Position numbers and translations under genes: made by a program | The notes under the pieces: generated by a model | What the model was told of the DNA's origin: nothing | The model's database searches: none | Seen by the model: only the letters and a program-made list of their open reading frames with translations | In this document: positions 31,284 to 41,207 of the stretch, in pieces | Position numbering within the stretch: position 1 is the first letter of the stretch | Layout: each line of letters begins with the position of its first letter | DNA from: Celoporthe dispersa | Lineage: Eukaryota > Ascomycota > Sordariomycetes > Diaporthales > Cryphonectriaceae | Direction of reading: 5' to 3' | NCBI GenBank assembly: GCA_016584495.1 | Contig: WAID01000015.1 | Coordinates: 1,426,501 to 1,490,500 of the forward strand | DNA length: 64,000 nt

Positions 31284-33398
31284 TTATCCGATCACCTGGG
31301 CTAGCACCTCCTCTCGAGGGAAGTTTGAATTTCTCCAGCGGGACACGAAATCATCCCGGTTTACTGCAGAGACGTACGGCCTTGTCAGCATCGGCGGCCG
31401 GAAGAGGGCACTGGATATGATACTCACTGTAGGCGCCACAGATTCTTCTAAGTCCTGTGAATGCGCTTCGACCGTGCAGGACTCTGTAATTATCGAAGAC
31501 TTCAGTGCTGTCAGCCAATGTCGAGTCTGTAGTAGCATTGCGAGCCGAGAGGGGGGGAGGGAGGGAGGGAGGGAGGGACGAGGCATACTCAATGTTCTTC
31601 CGGGCTTGAGTTGGAACCAGTACTCTGAGCTCTTCCTTCTGAGGATCTCATCAAACTTGCGCGCGGCCTCATACCATTGGTGAGTCTCGTTCGGGTTCCT
31701 CTTGGGGGGTATCACTTGAGTGATCCAAAAATGGGTTAGAATGTCTATGAGGTCTAGGGAGAGAAGAAGGATAAGAAGGGAAATGGAAGAGAGCTGCCTT
31801 TACGCCCGAGAAAAGAGGCACTGCAGCGATATTATGTGTTCAAGGATACTCACCACCCCTGTCATCATTGTTCCATCTGATGCGATGGATTTGCGCTTCT
31901 TTGTATTGGGTGGGATGAAGGCCTATGACGGGTTCCATTGTGTCTGGAGTGATAGTGACGCCTTGATTGCCGCTGGCATGCCAAGGCACGCGGTGGGTGT
32001 ACAATACGTTGAATGCTTTGGGATCCTCTTTGCGCAGGATGTCTGCGGCATGGATGCCGTCCACAAGAAGTGATTCGCCCCCGGTGGGCTGCGAACCTTC
32101 GGGAGCGGAGTGAGACAGCATGTGGAAGGCTTGCAGGCCGGCAGGGTCTGTGAAGTAGGTCGTGTCTGTGTGCGCAGGCAGTGCTATGTTTGTATAAGCG
32201 GTGTCGGCTTTGGCCATATCAGGCACGAAATCATAGAAGCCGCCATAGTGCGTCTCCCTGATGGGCCCGATGCGCTCCAAGAGATTCTTAGTGTGGACGG
32301 CATCATCGAAAGGGGTGTTTTCTACGAAGACAAGCCCGTGTCTCACCTAGAAATGCAGTCAGACCTTGAGCAAGAGACACAAAGCTCGGAGGTGCCTCAC
32401 CAAGGAATCCGTCAACCTGGCCATCCCACTCTCAGACGTGCTGTCCATGACCTCCTCGTAGGTGACAGTCGGGGGGTCTTCTGCGATCTCTGAACCCCAG
32501 AACCGACGACGCGTCCTACGCTGGTGAGCGATAGGACGGGCTCTCTGAGAAAGTAGATACATACCAGAGTTCCAGCACAGGCCTTACAAGCTGATAGACA
32601 TGGCGCTTGATGAAAGCCCAGTCATAGAAACTCTCATGGTGCTCATGATCCCCTGTTGTGAAGCCTGTGAGGACGGGGCCGTTCCAGATGCATCGCGATG
32701 GCACGTAGTACTCACAGGTAACCCGCACACCCTCAGACTCCACTACGACCTCTACAGGGGCAATGTTACTAGGGACGTCGAAGATCCTGAAGTTCCTCTG
32801 CATGGTAGCCTGGTTGACGCATTGGGAGCACCTGCAATTGTCCCTGTGATACATGTAAATCTCAATGTCATGATATGAACGGTCGTGTCTAGGGCTCACC
32901 TTAACCACAAATGATGCCTGGTGGGTTTCAACATCAGCCGTACGGCATCTCAAAGTTCAGAGGGTCAAGGCACTATCTCACATGTGGCGTATCACTTTGG
33001 ATCTCTTGCCGTCTTCCTTTTGTGTTTGGTAGGTAGGTGAGAAGGTAACCTTGTGAGGATCAAAGGTGACCCGAAAGGTACAAGCGCCCTGGGTGAGATC
33101 TTTGGCCGGCCAGCTCTTGGGCGCCGGGGGGCTATCTCGAGGAGGCTCATCGACAGCGGGGGCATCAGCAGATAGCTGAGAGACGAATCGGTAGGCCGCT
33201 CGCGGTCGCGTGGCAAGGGAGGTGGTTGATGATATAGGAAACAAGGCACGGTGCTGTAAGCTCAGCATGCCTGACCGGACAGACCTACAACACCCACAAC
33301 AGTTAACGGCCAAAGCCAGTACCAAGTATGTATACCTAAGCAATAGTAGCATGGCCTCACCTTGCTGTCAGCCTAGCAATCCCCATCGTGACGGCCAT
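31284..33398 (-). CDS. trimethyllysine dioxygenase (carnitine biosynthesis)
   Basis: Fe(II)/2-oxoglutarate dioxygenase that hydroxylates 6-N-trimethyllysine, first step of carnitine synthesis, in mitochondria. Ten exons: 33398-33361, 33284-32982, 32917-32900, 32843-32716, 32652-32565, 32515-32401, 32346-31854, 31714-31589, 31499-31428 and 31363-31284. They total 487 codons (486 aa) in exact frame. The N-terminus (MAVTMGIARLTARSVRSG) is a presequence. The N-terminal zinc-type domain shows WLRDNCRCSQCVNQATMQRNF. The core has HYGGFYDF, the iron ligands HTD in LPAHTDTTYFTDP, WNNDDRG, the second His region VLHGRSAFTG and INRDDFVSRWRN. Exon 3 is an 18-nt microexon encoding HHLWL of the WLRDNC motif. 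Intron 32653-32715 is 63 bp, stop-free and in frame. The Neurospora enzyme is of similar length. It diverges from the asparaginase gene. Confidence 0.93.
31551..31577. repeat. (GGGA)n tract inside a dioxygenase intron
   Basis: G7 followed by GGAG/GGGA units. On the coding strand it supplies the C/T-rich sequence just after the donor of the intron 31500-31588. Confidence 0.8.
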
Positions 33399-34176
33399 GA
33401 TACCTAGAGTGCACCTGGAAGTAGGACCACAGGCCGTGCCCAAAATATTCCCGGTGCACAGCTGCTGTTGTTAGAAGCACTCCTCTGGCCGTTGTCTCGA
33501 GAGTGACATGACCTGAGTACTGTATTACATAAGCACAACCGAGGTCCTTTCGCGCGGCATCGGATCCTTGCAATCGTGAATCTTTTCTGGGCTTTTCTTG
33601 ATTTAGGGAAATTCAGGCCATTCAGGTTCCCCAGACCCCAGATTGCCCATTCAGAAAGACTCGTGACCCTCTATTGCTGATGTATTAGGTTATTATGGGG
33701 TAATAGGTAAACGATTCAAGAGGCTGCATGCTTGGTCCGGGCGGCTCAGCGCTCCTAACGATGTTTCCCCCCGTACCCGTCCAGAAAAAGAGAAGTAGGC
33801 CTTGCTAGAACAGACTTTTTTCTTTTCATTTTTTCCCTGGTGTGTGTGTGTGTCTGGCCCCCTTGGATAGAACCACTTCAGAACCCGCAAAGGCGATCGT
33901 TTGACTGCCTCGTGATATGGCTTTCATTACACGCCCATAGACCGACCAGGTATGTCCTGCTAGCTATTGCTCCCTTGAGCTACTATCCTCCCAACCGCCA
34001 GCTGGAAAAATTCCCGAGAGACAAGTTCTCAGTGGAACAAACAGTCGTCTGTGAACCTATGGAATATGATATCAGCCACCATGAGAAGGACCACCTCCAG
34101 AGAGAAAGAAATCCTGAGCAATTATGCTGACACTCATAGTGTTCAAACCCCATAATCTTGCAACCACCCATTCACG
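33399..34176. promoter_or_regulatory. divergent intergenic region, dioxygenase / asparaginase
   Basis: 778 bp holding both promoters, with a short (TG)n run at about 33840-33853. No TATA box stands out. Confidence 0.5.
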
Positions 34177-36057
34177 ATGAGCCCGGCCAGCATGCCCGGA
34201 TCGAGCGGTGGCGACCCGGACATGAAGTATCTCGAGTCTCGGGTGCTCATTATCATGACGGGAGGCACTATCTGCATGCAGCCATCACCAGACGGTCTGG
34301 TGCCAGCGACTGGATTCCTTGAAAATGCGATGGCACCCAGGCCCTCCTTTAACGATTCCTCCGCCGCCGTCCAACTCCATGCGTACAAGAACGGGGAGAA
34401 GATCACCCTAAACTCCCTCCGCACGCCGCCCACTGCCTATTCGCGGCATGTTCGCTATGGTATCCTCGAGTTCTCCCCCCTGCTGGACTCGAGCTCCATC
34501 TCGTCCGTCGGCTGGACCGAGATCGCCCTGACGGTCAAGGAGAACTACCACCTTTTCGATGGCTTCGTGGTACTGCACGGGACGGACTCTCTGGCCTATT
34601 CTGCATCCGCCTTGTCCTTCATGATGTCGGATCTGGGCAAGCCCGTCATTCTCACGGGCTCTCAGGCCTCCATCTTTGCCCTCCAGTCCGACGCTGTGGA
34701 CAACCTGCTCGGGTCCTTGATCATCGCCGGGACGTTCGTGATCCCGGAGGTCTGCCTGTTCTTTCACCACACCCTCTTCAGAGGCAACAGGACAACAAAG
34801 GTCTCGGCATCTGCATTCGAGGCCTTTGACAGCCCAAATTGCGAGCCTCTTGCCAAGGTGACGAGTCTCGGGGTCGACGTGAACTGGGCGCTCGTCCGTC
34901 GACCGACCAGGATCGCCGAGTTCCAGGTTACCAAATATATCGACACAGCACATGTGGCCTGTCTGCGGATCTTTCCCGGCATCAAGCCAGAGATGGTTGA
35001 CTCTGTGCTCCGTGTTCCCGATCTGAGAGGACTTATCCTTGAGACATTCGGCAGTGAGTTTTTACTTTTTAATTTTTTTTTTACCTTCTTTTTTCTCTGT
35101 TGCCAGCTGGATTTTCTTCTGGGCGATAGGGTGTCCCCCCTTATGAGACAGAGAACCCCTTCTAGAATCTCTTGTCGTGCTTGCTGATGTTTGCTGGCCA
35201 AATGCTGACTGTAAATGGCTGGGCAGTGGGCAACGCCCCAGGTGGTGTGGACGGCAGTCTGACCAAGGTGATACGCGAGGCCGTAGAGAGGGGCATCGCC
35301 ATCGTGAACGTCAGCCAGTGCACCAACGGCTTCGTCTCGCCGCTGTATGCACCAGGCACGATTCTGGGCAGAGCAGGCGTTGTATTCGGCCATGACCTGA
35401 CGACGGAGGCTGCCCTAACGAAGCTGGGCTATCTTCTCGCTGTGCAGAGTCTCTCATATGCCGACATCACCGCCCAGATGGCGCATTCCATCCGTGGAGA
35501 AAGTAAGATACCATTTTGTTGTCAGCCGGTTTCTCTCTCGGCGCAGGACTGCTCAGGGATCTTGGGAATTCTAAGCTGATTATATAAACTCGATAGTGAC
35601 CGAGATGACCAGTCCCAGCTTCTCGCACCCAGCCGGGACACTAGACTCGGCAACAATCAAGCTCACGGCCACAGAAGCAGCATTTGCGGCCCTCGGGTAT
35701 GCCATCGAGAGGGGAGAGCTTGAGAGCGTCCGTGAGATGCTTGAAGGGGACGAGGTGAACCATCAGTTGCTGAAGAAGGCCGACTACGCAGGAAACACGG
35801 CCCTGCACCTGGCGGCTATGAGCGCCAGCCCAGACATCATCAAGGAACTCCTCACGCGCGGGGCCAGCGTTCACACAAGAAACTCGGCAAACAACACGCC
35901 CCTCTTCCTAGCGAGGAGGACGGCGAAGCGGGAATGCGTCGAGTTGTTGGAGGGTGCCGGCGGGCACTTGTGGGTGGATGAGAAAGCACGGAGTGGTGCG
36001 TCGACTCCCAAGACGGCGGATTTCCCCCTCAGCCGACCAATATCTCCTGGGCTATGA
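34177..36057 (+). CDS. type I (cytosolic) L-asparaginase with C-terminal ankyrin repeats
   Basis: Hydrolyses asparagine to aspartate and ammonia. Exons 34177-35053, 35227-35502 and 35597-36057 give 537 aa; introns of 173 and 94 bp are GT-AG and phase 1. The catalytic motifs are complete: TGGTI with Thr31, and HGTDS with Thr136-Asp137. LTGSQ and the LETFGMGNAP block belong to the same domain, and IVNVSQCTNGFV follows. There is no signal peptide, which fits the cytosolic type. Residues from about 425 on contain ankyrin repeats (YAGNTALHLAAMSASPDI; NSANNTPLFLARR), the architecture of the mammalian 60-kDa lysophospholipase/asparaginase (ASPG) and many fungal homologues. The reading is clean, with no frame break. 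Confidence 0.94.
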
Positions 36058-36822
36058 TCCAATTCCACGGCGGGTCTATAGTAGTTGCATGATGCAACTG
36101 CTAGCGAAGAGCCCATATGACGGCAGTCTGTTCTGTGAGCTGCTCAATCATTGGCAGTGGTCTCCCAAGGCAAGGAGAGCAGGCGAACAACCTCGTCCTC
36201 GATAACCTCGGCAAGCCGACAGCGCCAGATCTACATGACTGCCTGACAGCCTGACACGGGCACCTGTATGGTTGAATCGTCTCTCTCGCGTCTCATGACC
36301 CACACGTACTCATACCCCAGACGCATCGACCTGCAGTGCTGCGCCTGGTCGCTCGCTTATCTGCGTCTCTAGGCTTATGTCAGTGTCCCTGTCCCTGGCT
36401 CTCATCCTGAGCCTTATCCTGGCCTGTCGTCTCTATATATGTGGCTGCTTTAGATAGACTATTGCACTGGGTGGTCGTGGGGTGCGGAATCTTCTGCATC
36501 TATCCGGAAGGTGGGAGTGATGGATTCAACACTGTGCATTGTTACATGGTCACCTGGGTGGACCTCGCAATGTTCAATTCGAGTAGAAAGATACAAGTCG
36601 AATCAGGATTTGAGGTGAGATTTTTATCTACTCGGCGCATCTATTTGCCTCTCGCTGGACTCTCCCGAGACGAGCTCCATGGAGAACTCGTCCTCATAAA
36701 CCCACCCCTCCCCCTTCCTTCATCAAACCCCTCCCTCAGCCTCAGAAGCCCATCCCTCATATACCGACTTGATGTTCGGCTTCCTGCATAGCTCGGTCGA
36801 AAGGTAGGCTTCGATGCGTCTC
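36058..36822. other. intergenic region between asparaginase and the DUF1330 gene
   Basis: No gene is recognisable; the two neighbours converge here and their 3' regions fill it. Confidence 0.5.
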
Positions 36823-37113
36823 TCATTCGAAGCTGCGCAGAACAGCGAGCTGTCCGGTCGAGGCCTGCCAGCGGTTCTGGGCCAGGGTTTGGTACTCAGA
36901 CGAGGTATACCAGTTGTCGAGGTCTTCAGCACTGGGGAACGACAGCACGATACTGCGGGTGTAGGGCCAGTCGCCCTCGATGACTTTGGGCTCCTCGTCA
37001 AAAGCAACGACCTTGCCTCCGTTTTTGGTGATCATCGGCATGACACCCTCCTGGTAGATCTGGTATCTCTCCCGGTCATGGATCTTGAGAAGAACAACGG
37101 CGTAGACGACCAT
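36823..37113 (-). CDS. small DUF1330-like protein
   Basis: 96 aa, no intron. The start at 37113 (MVVYAVVLLKIHDRERY) was chosen because upstream in-frame codons lack family features and include no conserved residue. The pattern Y..Y...V.P.I...GGKV.A, then VIEGDWPYTRSIVLSFPSAEDL..WY.S.EYQ.L, matches the DUF1330 dimeric alpha-beta barrel family, best known from bacteria. Biochemical function is unknown. A bacterial origin by transfer is conceivable, but fungal members are common enough that this is only a thought. It is the only small gene in this part of the window. Confidence 0.8.
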   Translation of the reverse strand: MVVYAVVLLKIHDRERYQIYQEGVMPMITKNGGKVVAFDEEPKVIEGDWPYTRSIVLSFPSAEDLDNWYTSSEYQTLAQNRWQASTGQLAVLRSFE

Positions 37114-38944
37114 GGTGTCTTTTTTTCTTCTTTCTTCTTTTCTAGGTGAGGTGTTGTCTGGCTGGGCGTGATATAGAGCCGGGTATAATGGAAATGGGTC
37201 TTGTCGGTGTCTTGAGGCTCGCAACAAAATATGAATGTCGATGGAGGGACATAGCTTACGACGGGAGACAATCACGAAGGCGAATGACAGGACTGATATA
37301 CCCTCACCTCCTGGGACGATATTGCACCGCAGCTGGTATTGCTTCGTTCTGGGAGCGGGCGGCCGGTGGAAATCTTGGGACCGAGCGAGTCTCACAGTCT
37401 GTCAACCAGACCGGATTGCTCGGCTAGCTTGATTACCCCGTGGCAGCAAGACCTCATTCCTTTCCATCAGCCCCGAGGTTGTAGGAAGCTCACCTCGCGG
37501 TGCTAACTAATACCAGCAGTGAGAGCGCGGTGTCCCGGTGGAATTCAGGGAACCGAGGCTCACGACTTTGGTAGACAGGACGGAGGGGATTAGTCGGGCA
37601 GCCCGGTTCCCCTGATGCATAAGACGTTCGTTCGCCTTTGATATTCCTTCGATCCTTTTCTTCTGCCCTCTTCTTGTATTTCAGGCGCAAGGCTCTGAAG
37701 GGTACACAGGCTGATGTCGACATCAGCGTTGTGCGTGCTGGAGCGGAATTCGCATGCTACTTGTACAGACCAACGCGGTGCTGCCTGTGTAAGTAATCAA
37801 TCCAACGCCTTACTCGAGAAAGCAAGGAACGGTGAGCATCTCCAGAGGCGGGTCCAGAACAAAACAAGAGGTCGTCGCAGGACCAACCGAATCCGATTGC
37901 TGCCTGAACTGGACCCTCCACAACGCTCCAGGCAGTGAGACTCGACTTGCGCACTTTGGCCTCTTACCAACAACACGAGATCCAGAGAACATGACGTGTC
38001 GGTCTGCCGTCTTACCTATGCTGCATGGGCGCAGAGGTGCACTGCAGCAGTGTACTATGACAAACTTACGCTACGCTAGACGAATCTGAATCCTGGTGCG
38101 CACCTCGGGTTGCATCGCTGTTGTAGCCGCCCCCCGCCCCACCCCGCATTCAACAAGAGCCGCGCATGCAGGCCGAGGAAGAAGAAGAAAAAAGAGTCAT
38201 CATTGCACACTAAAACTATCGTTTTAGTGCAGAGCCTCGCGATGCTCGTATTGTTATCTGGTATGTATGGAATATCTGTTCCTAGGAATGGCAACGCGCA
38301 AGGGAAAAAATGCAAGGCCTCGAGAGGCAGTGCCACACCGCTAGCTGCTCTGCCGCGTATACCCAGACGATCGGTGTGTCTGTGTGCTGTGATACATACT
38401 TACAGTGCTGTTGTGCAACTATGACCCGCATTCCGACTATGACTCTTACTGTAGAGCGTGCATTTGTACACTTCGCTGGGCGGCAGCGCCTGTGGGCGCT
38501 CATTGGTCCATAGCTAGGCACCTAGGCACCTAGCTGGGTACGTCTCACCTACTGCACAGTGGACTCACTTACACAGGGGCCCGTAAATAAGTAGTGCTGT
38601 CGATCCACTTTCTAGTGGGTGCGAGGTGACGTCTTGCCACATACTTTGCCAGTCGCCCAAGGCTGCCTCACTCTTTCCCTATATCAACTCCTCAAAGTCC
38701 CTTCCTTTTTCTTCCTCCTCTACCCTGATCTATTCTCTTTTCATTCGACCCTTCTTTACGGAGACTGTAGTGAGAGGTGAAATCTGACGAGGTAGAGACT
38801 GTTGCTAGTACTTGTCACCAGTCCTTGTGTAGATCGTCAGATATTATACAGTATATCTAGGGCAAACGCCCGAACGCCCTCCCCACCAACACGGTAGGAA
38901 CTCGCCACTATTCTGCGTACATCTCTCAAACGACAAACCTCAGA
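37114..38944. other. 1.8-kb intergenic region with a short hairpin
   Basis: No gene is recognisable. It includes a perfect 9-bp inverted repeat at 38208-38229 and the C/T-rich leader of the BCS1-like gene (38690-38760). Confidence 0.5.
38208..38229. repeat. 9-bp inverted repeat, 4-nt loop
   Basis: Left arm CACTAAAAC (38208-38216), loop TATC, right arm GTTTTAGTG (38221-38229): a perfect stem in non-coding DNA. Confidence 0.8.
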
Positions 38945-40849
38945 ATGGACTTCAGGTCTCTCGGTCGTGGCCTCGGCCATGGCGGCGGCGGCGGCGGCGG
39001 TTTCAGCGACAACATGACGGGCAACATCACGGTAGCTCCCGGCCTCGAACCCGTCATCGCCCTCCTGGGCGCACGCAACCCCATCGTCCAGGTCCTCATG
39101 GTCCTGCACCAGACGATTGGCACCCGCACAGGCGTTGACCCGACCGTGTTCCTGAGCCTGATGGGCTTCCTCTGGGCGTCCAACCGCATATGGAGGCAGC
39201 TCTTCACCACCGTCCAGCAGCTGATCAGCAACTACCTCACGTCCTCGATCCACGTCTCGTCCAGCGACGAGATCTTCACGCACCTGATGAAGTGGCTCGC
39301 CTCGCAGCCACGCCTCCTCAACTCCCGCGCTCTCACGGCCGAGACAGTCAGCAAGACTGCCTGGGAAGGAGAAGACGAGGCCGAGGTCCTCTCGACGCGC
39401 ATCTCCGCCGACGGCGGGGGCATCTATCTCAACTTCAGCAACGAGGAGGCCAAGATGCCGCCGCGCTTCATTCCAGCCGTGGGCGTGCACGCTTTCTGGT
39501 TCGAGGGCAACTACTTCCGCCTCACCAGGAAGCAGGAGTCCTTCATGGACAGCGAGGACAGCGGGAATGCCATGTTCAAGGACCGGGAAAACTTGGTCAT
39601 CTCCTGCTTCGGCCGCAGTCCCGAGCCGATCAAGCGCATGCTGCAGAAGGCCAAGGAGAATTTTTACAACGATCACCACTCCAAGACCACCGTCAAGAGG
39701 CCGAACGCGCTCGGTGGCCGGCGGTTTGGTCGAGGCGCGTGGGCACAGGTCGCACAAAGGCCCGTCAGGCCCATGAAGACGGTCGTGCTGGATGTGCAGC
39801 AGAAGGTGCAGGTTCTGGCTGACATGAACGAGTATCTGCATCCTGCCACGCCGCATTGGTATGCGAACCGTGGTATCCCGCTTAGGCGAGGCTATCTGTT
39901 CCACGGCCCGCCGGGTACGGGCAAGACGAGCTTGTCTTTTGCGCTCGCCGGTGTGTTCGGGCTGGACATCTTCGTCATCAGCCTCCTGGAGCCAACGCTC
40001 ACGGAGGAGGACCTTCTGGCACTGTTCAACTCCCTGCCTCGGCGGTGTGTTGTTCTCCTCGAAGACATCGACACGGCCGGCCTGACCAGGCCAAAGGATG
40101 AGGGACAGGACGACGAGAAGGCTGCTGACGAGCACAACAAGGACAGCGGCGAGCCCGGTCGTGGAGGGAGGAAGCGTAGGGGCGACGGTGACGACAAAGA
40201 ACGAGGCGCACCCAACGACTGGAAGGTTTCAGACCTGGCGCGCGAGCTGAAGAAGCCCTTCAACGAGGACAAGAAGGGTATCTCCCTGTCCGGCCTGCTC
40301 AACGCCATCGACGGTGTCGCCTCGCACGAGGGGCGGGTGTTGATCATGACCACGAACAAGCCCGAGACGCTGGATGATGCTCTTATCCGACCTGGACGGG
40401 TGGACCTGCAGGTCGCCTTCACAAACGCGACGCAGGAGCAGGCCAGGGAACTGTTTGAACGGATGTACGAGGCGGACTCGAAGCACAAACACAGTGCTGT
40501 CAACGGACACGCTTCCAAGGCTAACGGGCACGCTAACATGGACGAGAAGTCCGAGGGTGCCAACGGGCACCCCGAAGAGGCGGAGCCGATGATCCAGAAG
40601 GGCGGCTCGGTGTCCACCAGCGAAGCGCTGCATGACCAGAGGCTCGACTTGACCTTTGATGAGCTGAAGATCATCGCCGCAGAGTTCGCCGAGAAGATCC
40701 CAGATGGGAAGTTCTCGCCTGCAGAGCTCCAGGGATTCCTGCTGAAGCGGAAGAAGAACCCACGGAAGGCGCTCGAGGAAGTTGGAGTGTGGGTGGAGGG
40801 TATGGTCAAGCAGAAGGCGAGCAAGACAAAGATCCTGCAAGTGCAGTGA
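38945..40849 (+). CDS. BCS1-like AAA+ ATPase
   Basis: 634 aa in a single exon. A Gly run (residues 13-19) is followed by a predicted membrane segment near residues 67-82 and the BCS1 N-terminal domain (LMKWLASQP, FWFEGNYFRLTR). The AAA core has Walker A GPPGTGKTS (about 321-329), Walker B VVLLEDID (about 369-376), sensor-like IMTTNKPETLD and an arginine-finger region RPGRVDLQV. True Bcs1 folds the Rieske protein across the inner mitochondrial membrane. This protein is longer than Bcs1 (about 450 aa), with a charged insertion after Walker B (EGQDDEKAADEH and GRGGRKRRGDG) and another before the C-terminus (NGHA repeats). It is therefore a paralogue of the large fungal BCS1-like group, whose function is mostly unknown. 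No frame break is seen. Confidence 0.88.
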   Translation: MDFRSLGRGLGHGGGGGGGFSDNMTGNITVAPGLEPVIALLGARNPIVQVLMVLHQTIGTRTGVDPTVFLSLMGFLWASNRIWRQLFTTVQQLISNYLTSSIHVSSSDEIFTHLMKWLASQPRLLNSRALTAETVSKTAWEGEDEAEVLSTRISADGGGIYLNFSNEEAKMPPRFIPAVGVHAFWFEGNYFRLTRKQESFMDSEDSGNAMFKDRENLVISCFGRSPEPIKRMLQKAKENFYNDHHSKTTVKRPNALGGRRFGRGAWAQVAQRPVRPMKTVVLDVQQKVQVLADMNEYLHPATPHWYANRGIPLRRGYLFHGPPGTGKTSLSFALAGVFGLDIFVISLLEPTLTEEDLLALFNSLPRRCVVLLEDIDTAGLTRPKDEGQDDEKAADEHNKDSGEPGRGGRKRRGDGDDKERGAPNDWKVSDLARELKKPFNEDKKGISLSGLLNAIDGVASHEGRVLIMTTNKPETLDDALIRPGRVDLQVAFTNATQEQARELFERMYEADSKHKHSAVNGHASKANGHANMDEKSEGANGHPEEAEPMIQKGGSVSTSEALHDQRLDLTFDELKIIAAEFAEKIPDGKFSPAELQGFLLKRKKNPRKALEEVGVWVEGMVKQKASKTKILQVQ

Positions 40850-41207
40850 AGAAAGAGGGCAGGATAGAAGGCGAGCTTGAGACCATGAGAAAAAGGTCAT
40901 AGAAGGGGTCTTTCCAGATGATTTGCTATTGGTTGTCCCCAGAGAAAGCAGGAGATGCAAGAGAGAGAGAAGCCTGATTGCACGAGCGTTACACATATAT
41001 TGACATGAATCATGAGGAGCATACGCCATTTCAACTTTCTAGATGATACGATCACGACCTGAGTTAATGCCATTGATCTCAATGCTTTAGATTATGTTTC
41101 CCGCCCGCACACACATGGCGACGCCCATGCTGCTTGCTGTTGACGAAGACAACAACAGGCAGCACTTGTACGCTGCCGCTCTGATGAAGATATTACAACA
41201 GCAGGCA
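40850..41207. other. intergenic region between convergent BCS1-like and TFIIIC genes
   Basis: 358 bp without a gene, containing the 3' ends of both neighbours. Confidence 0.6.

Noticed and set aside
38837..40135. Open frame of 432 codons on the minus strand
   Set aside because: It lies antisense to the conserved BCS1-like gene; its composition follows from the codon use of that gene and it has no family signature.
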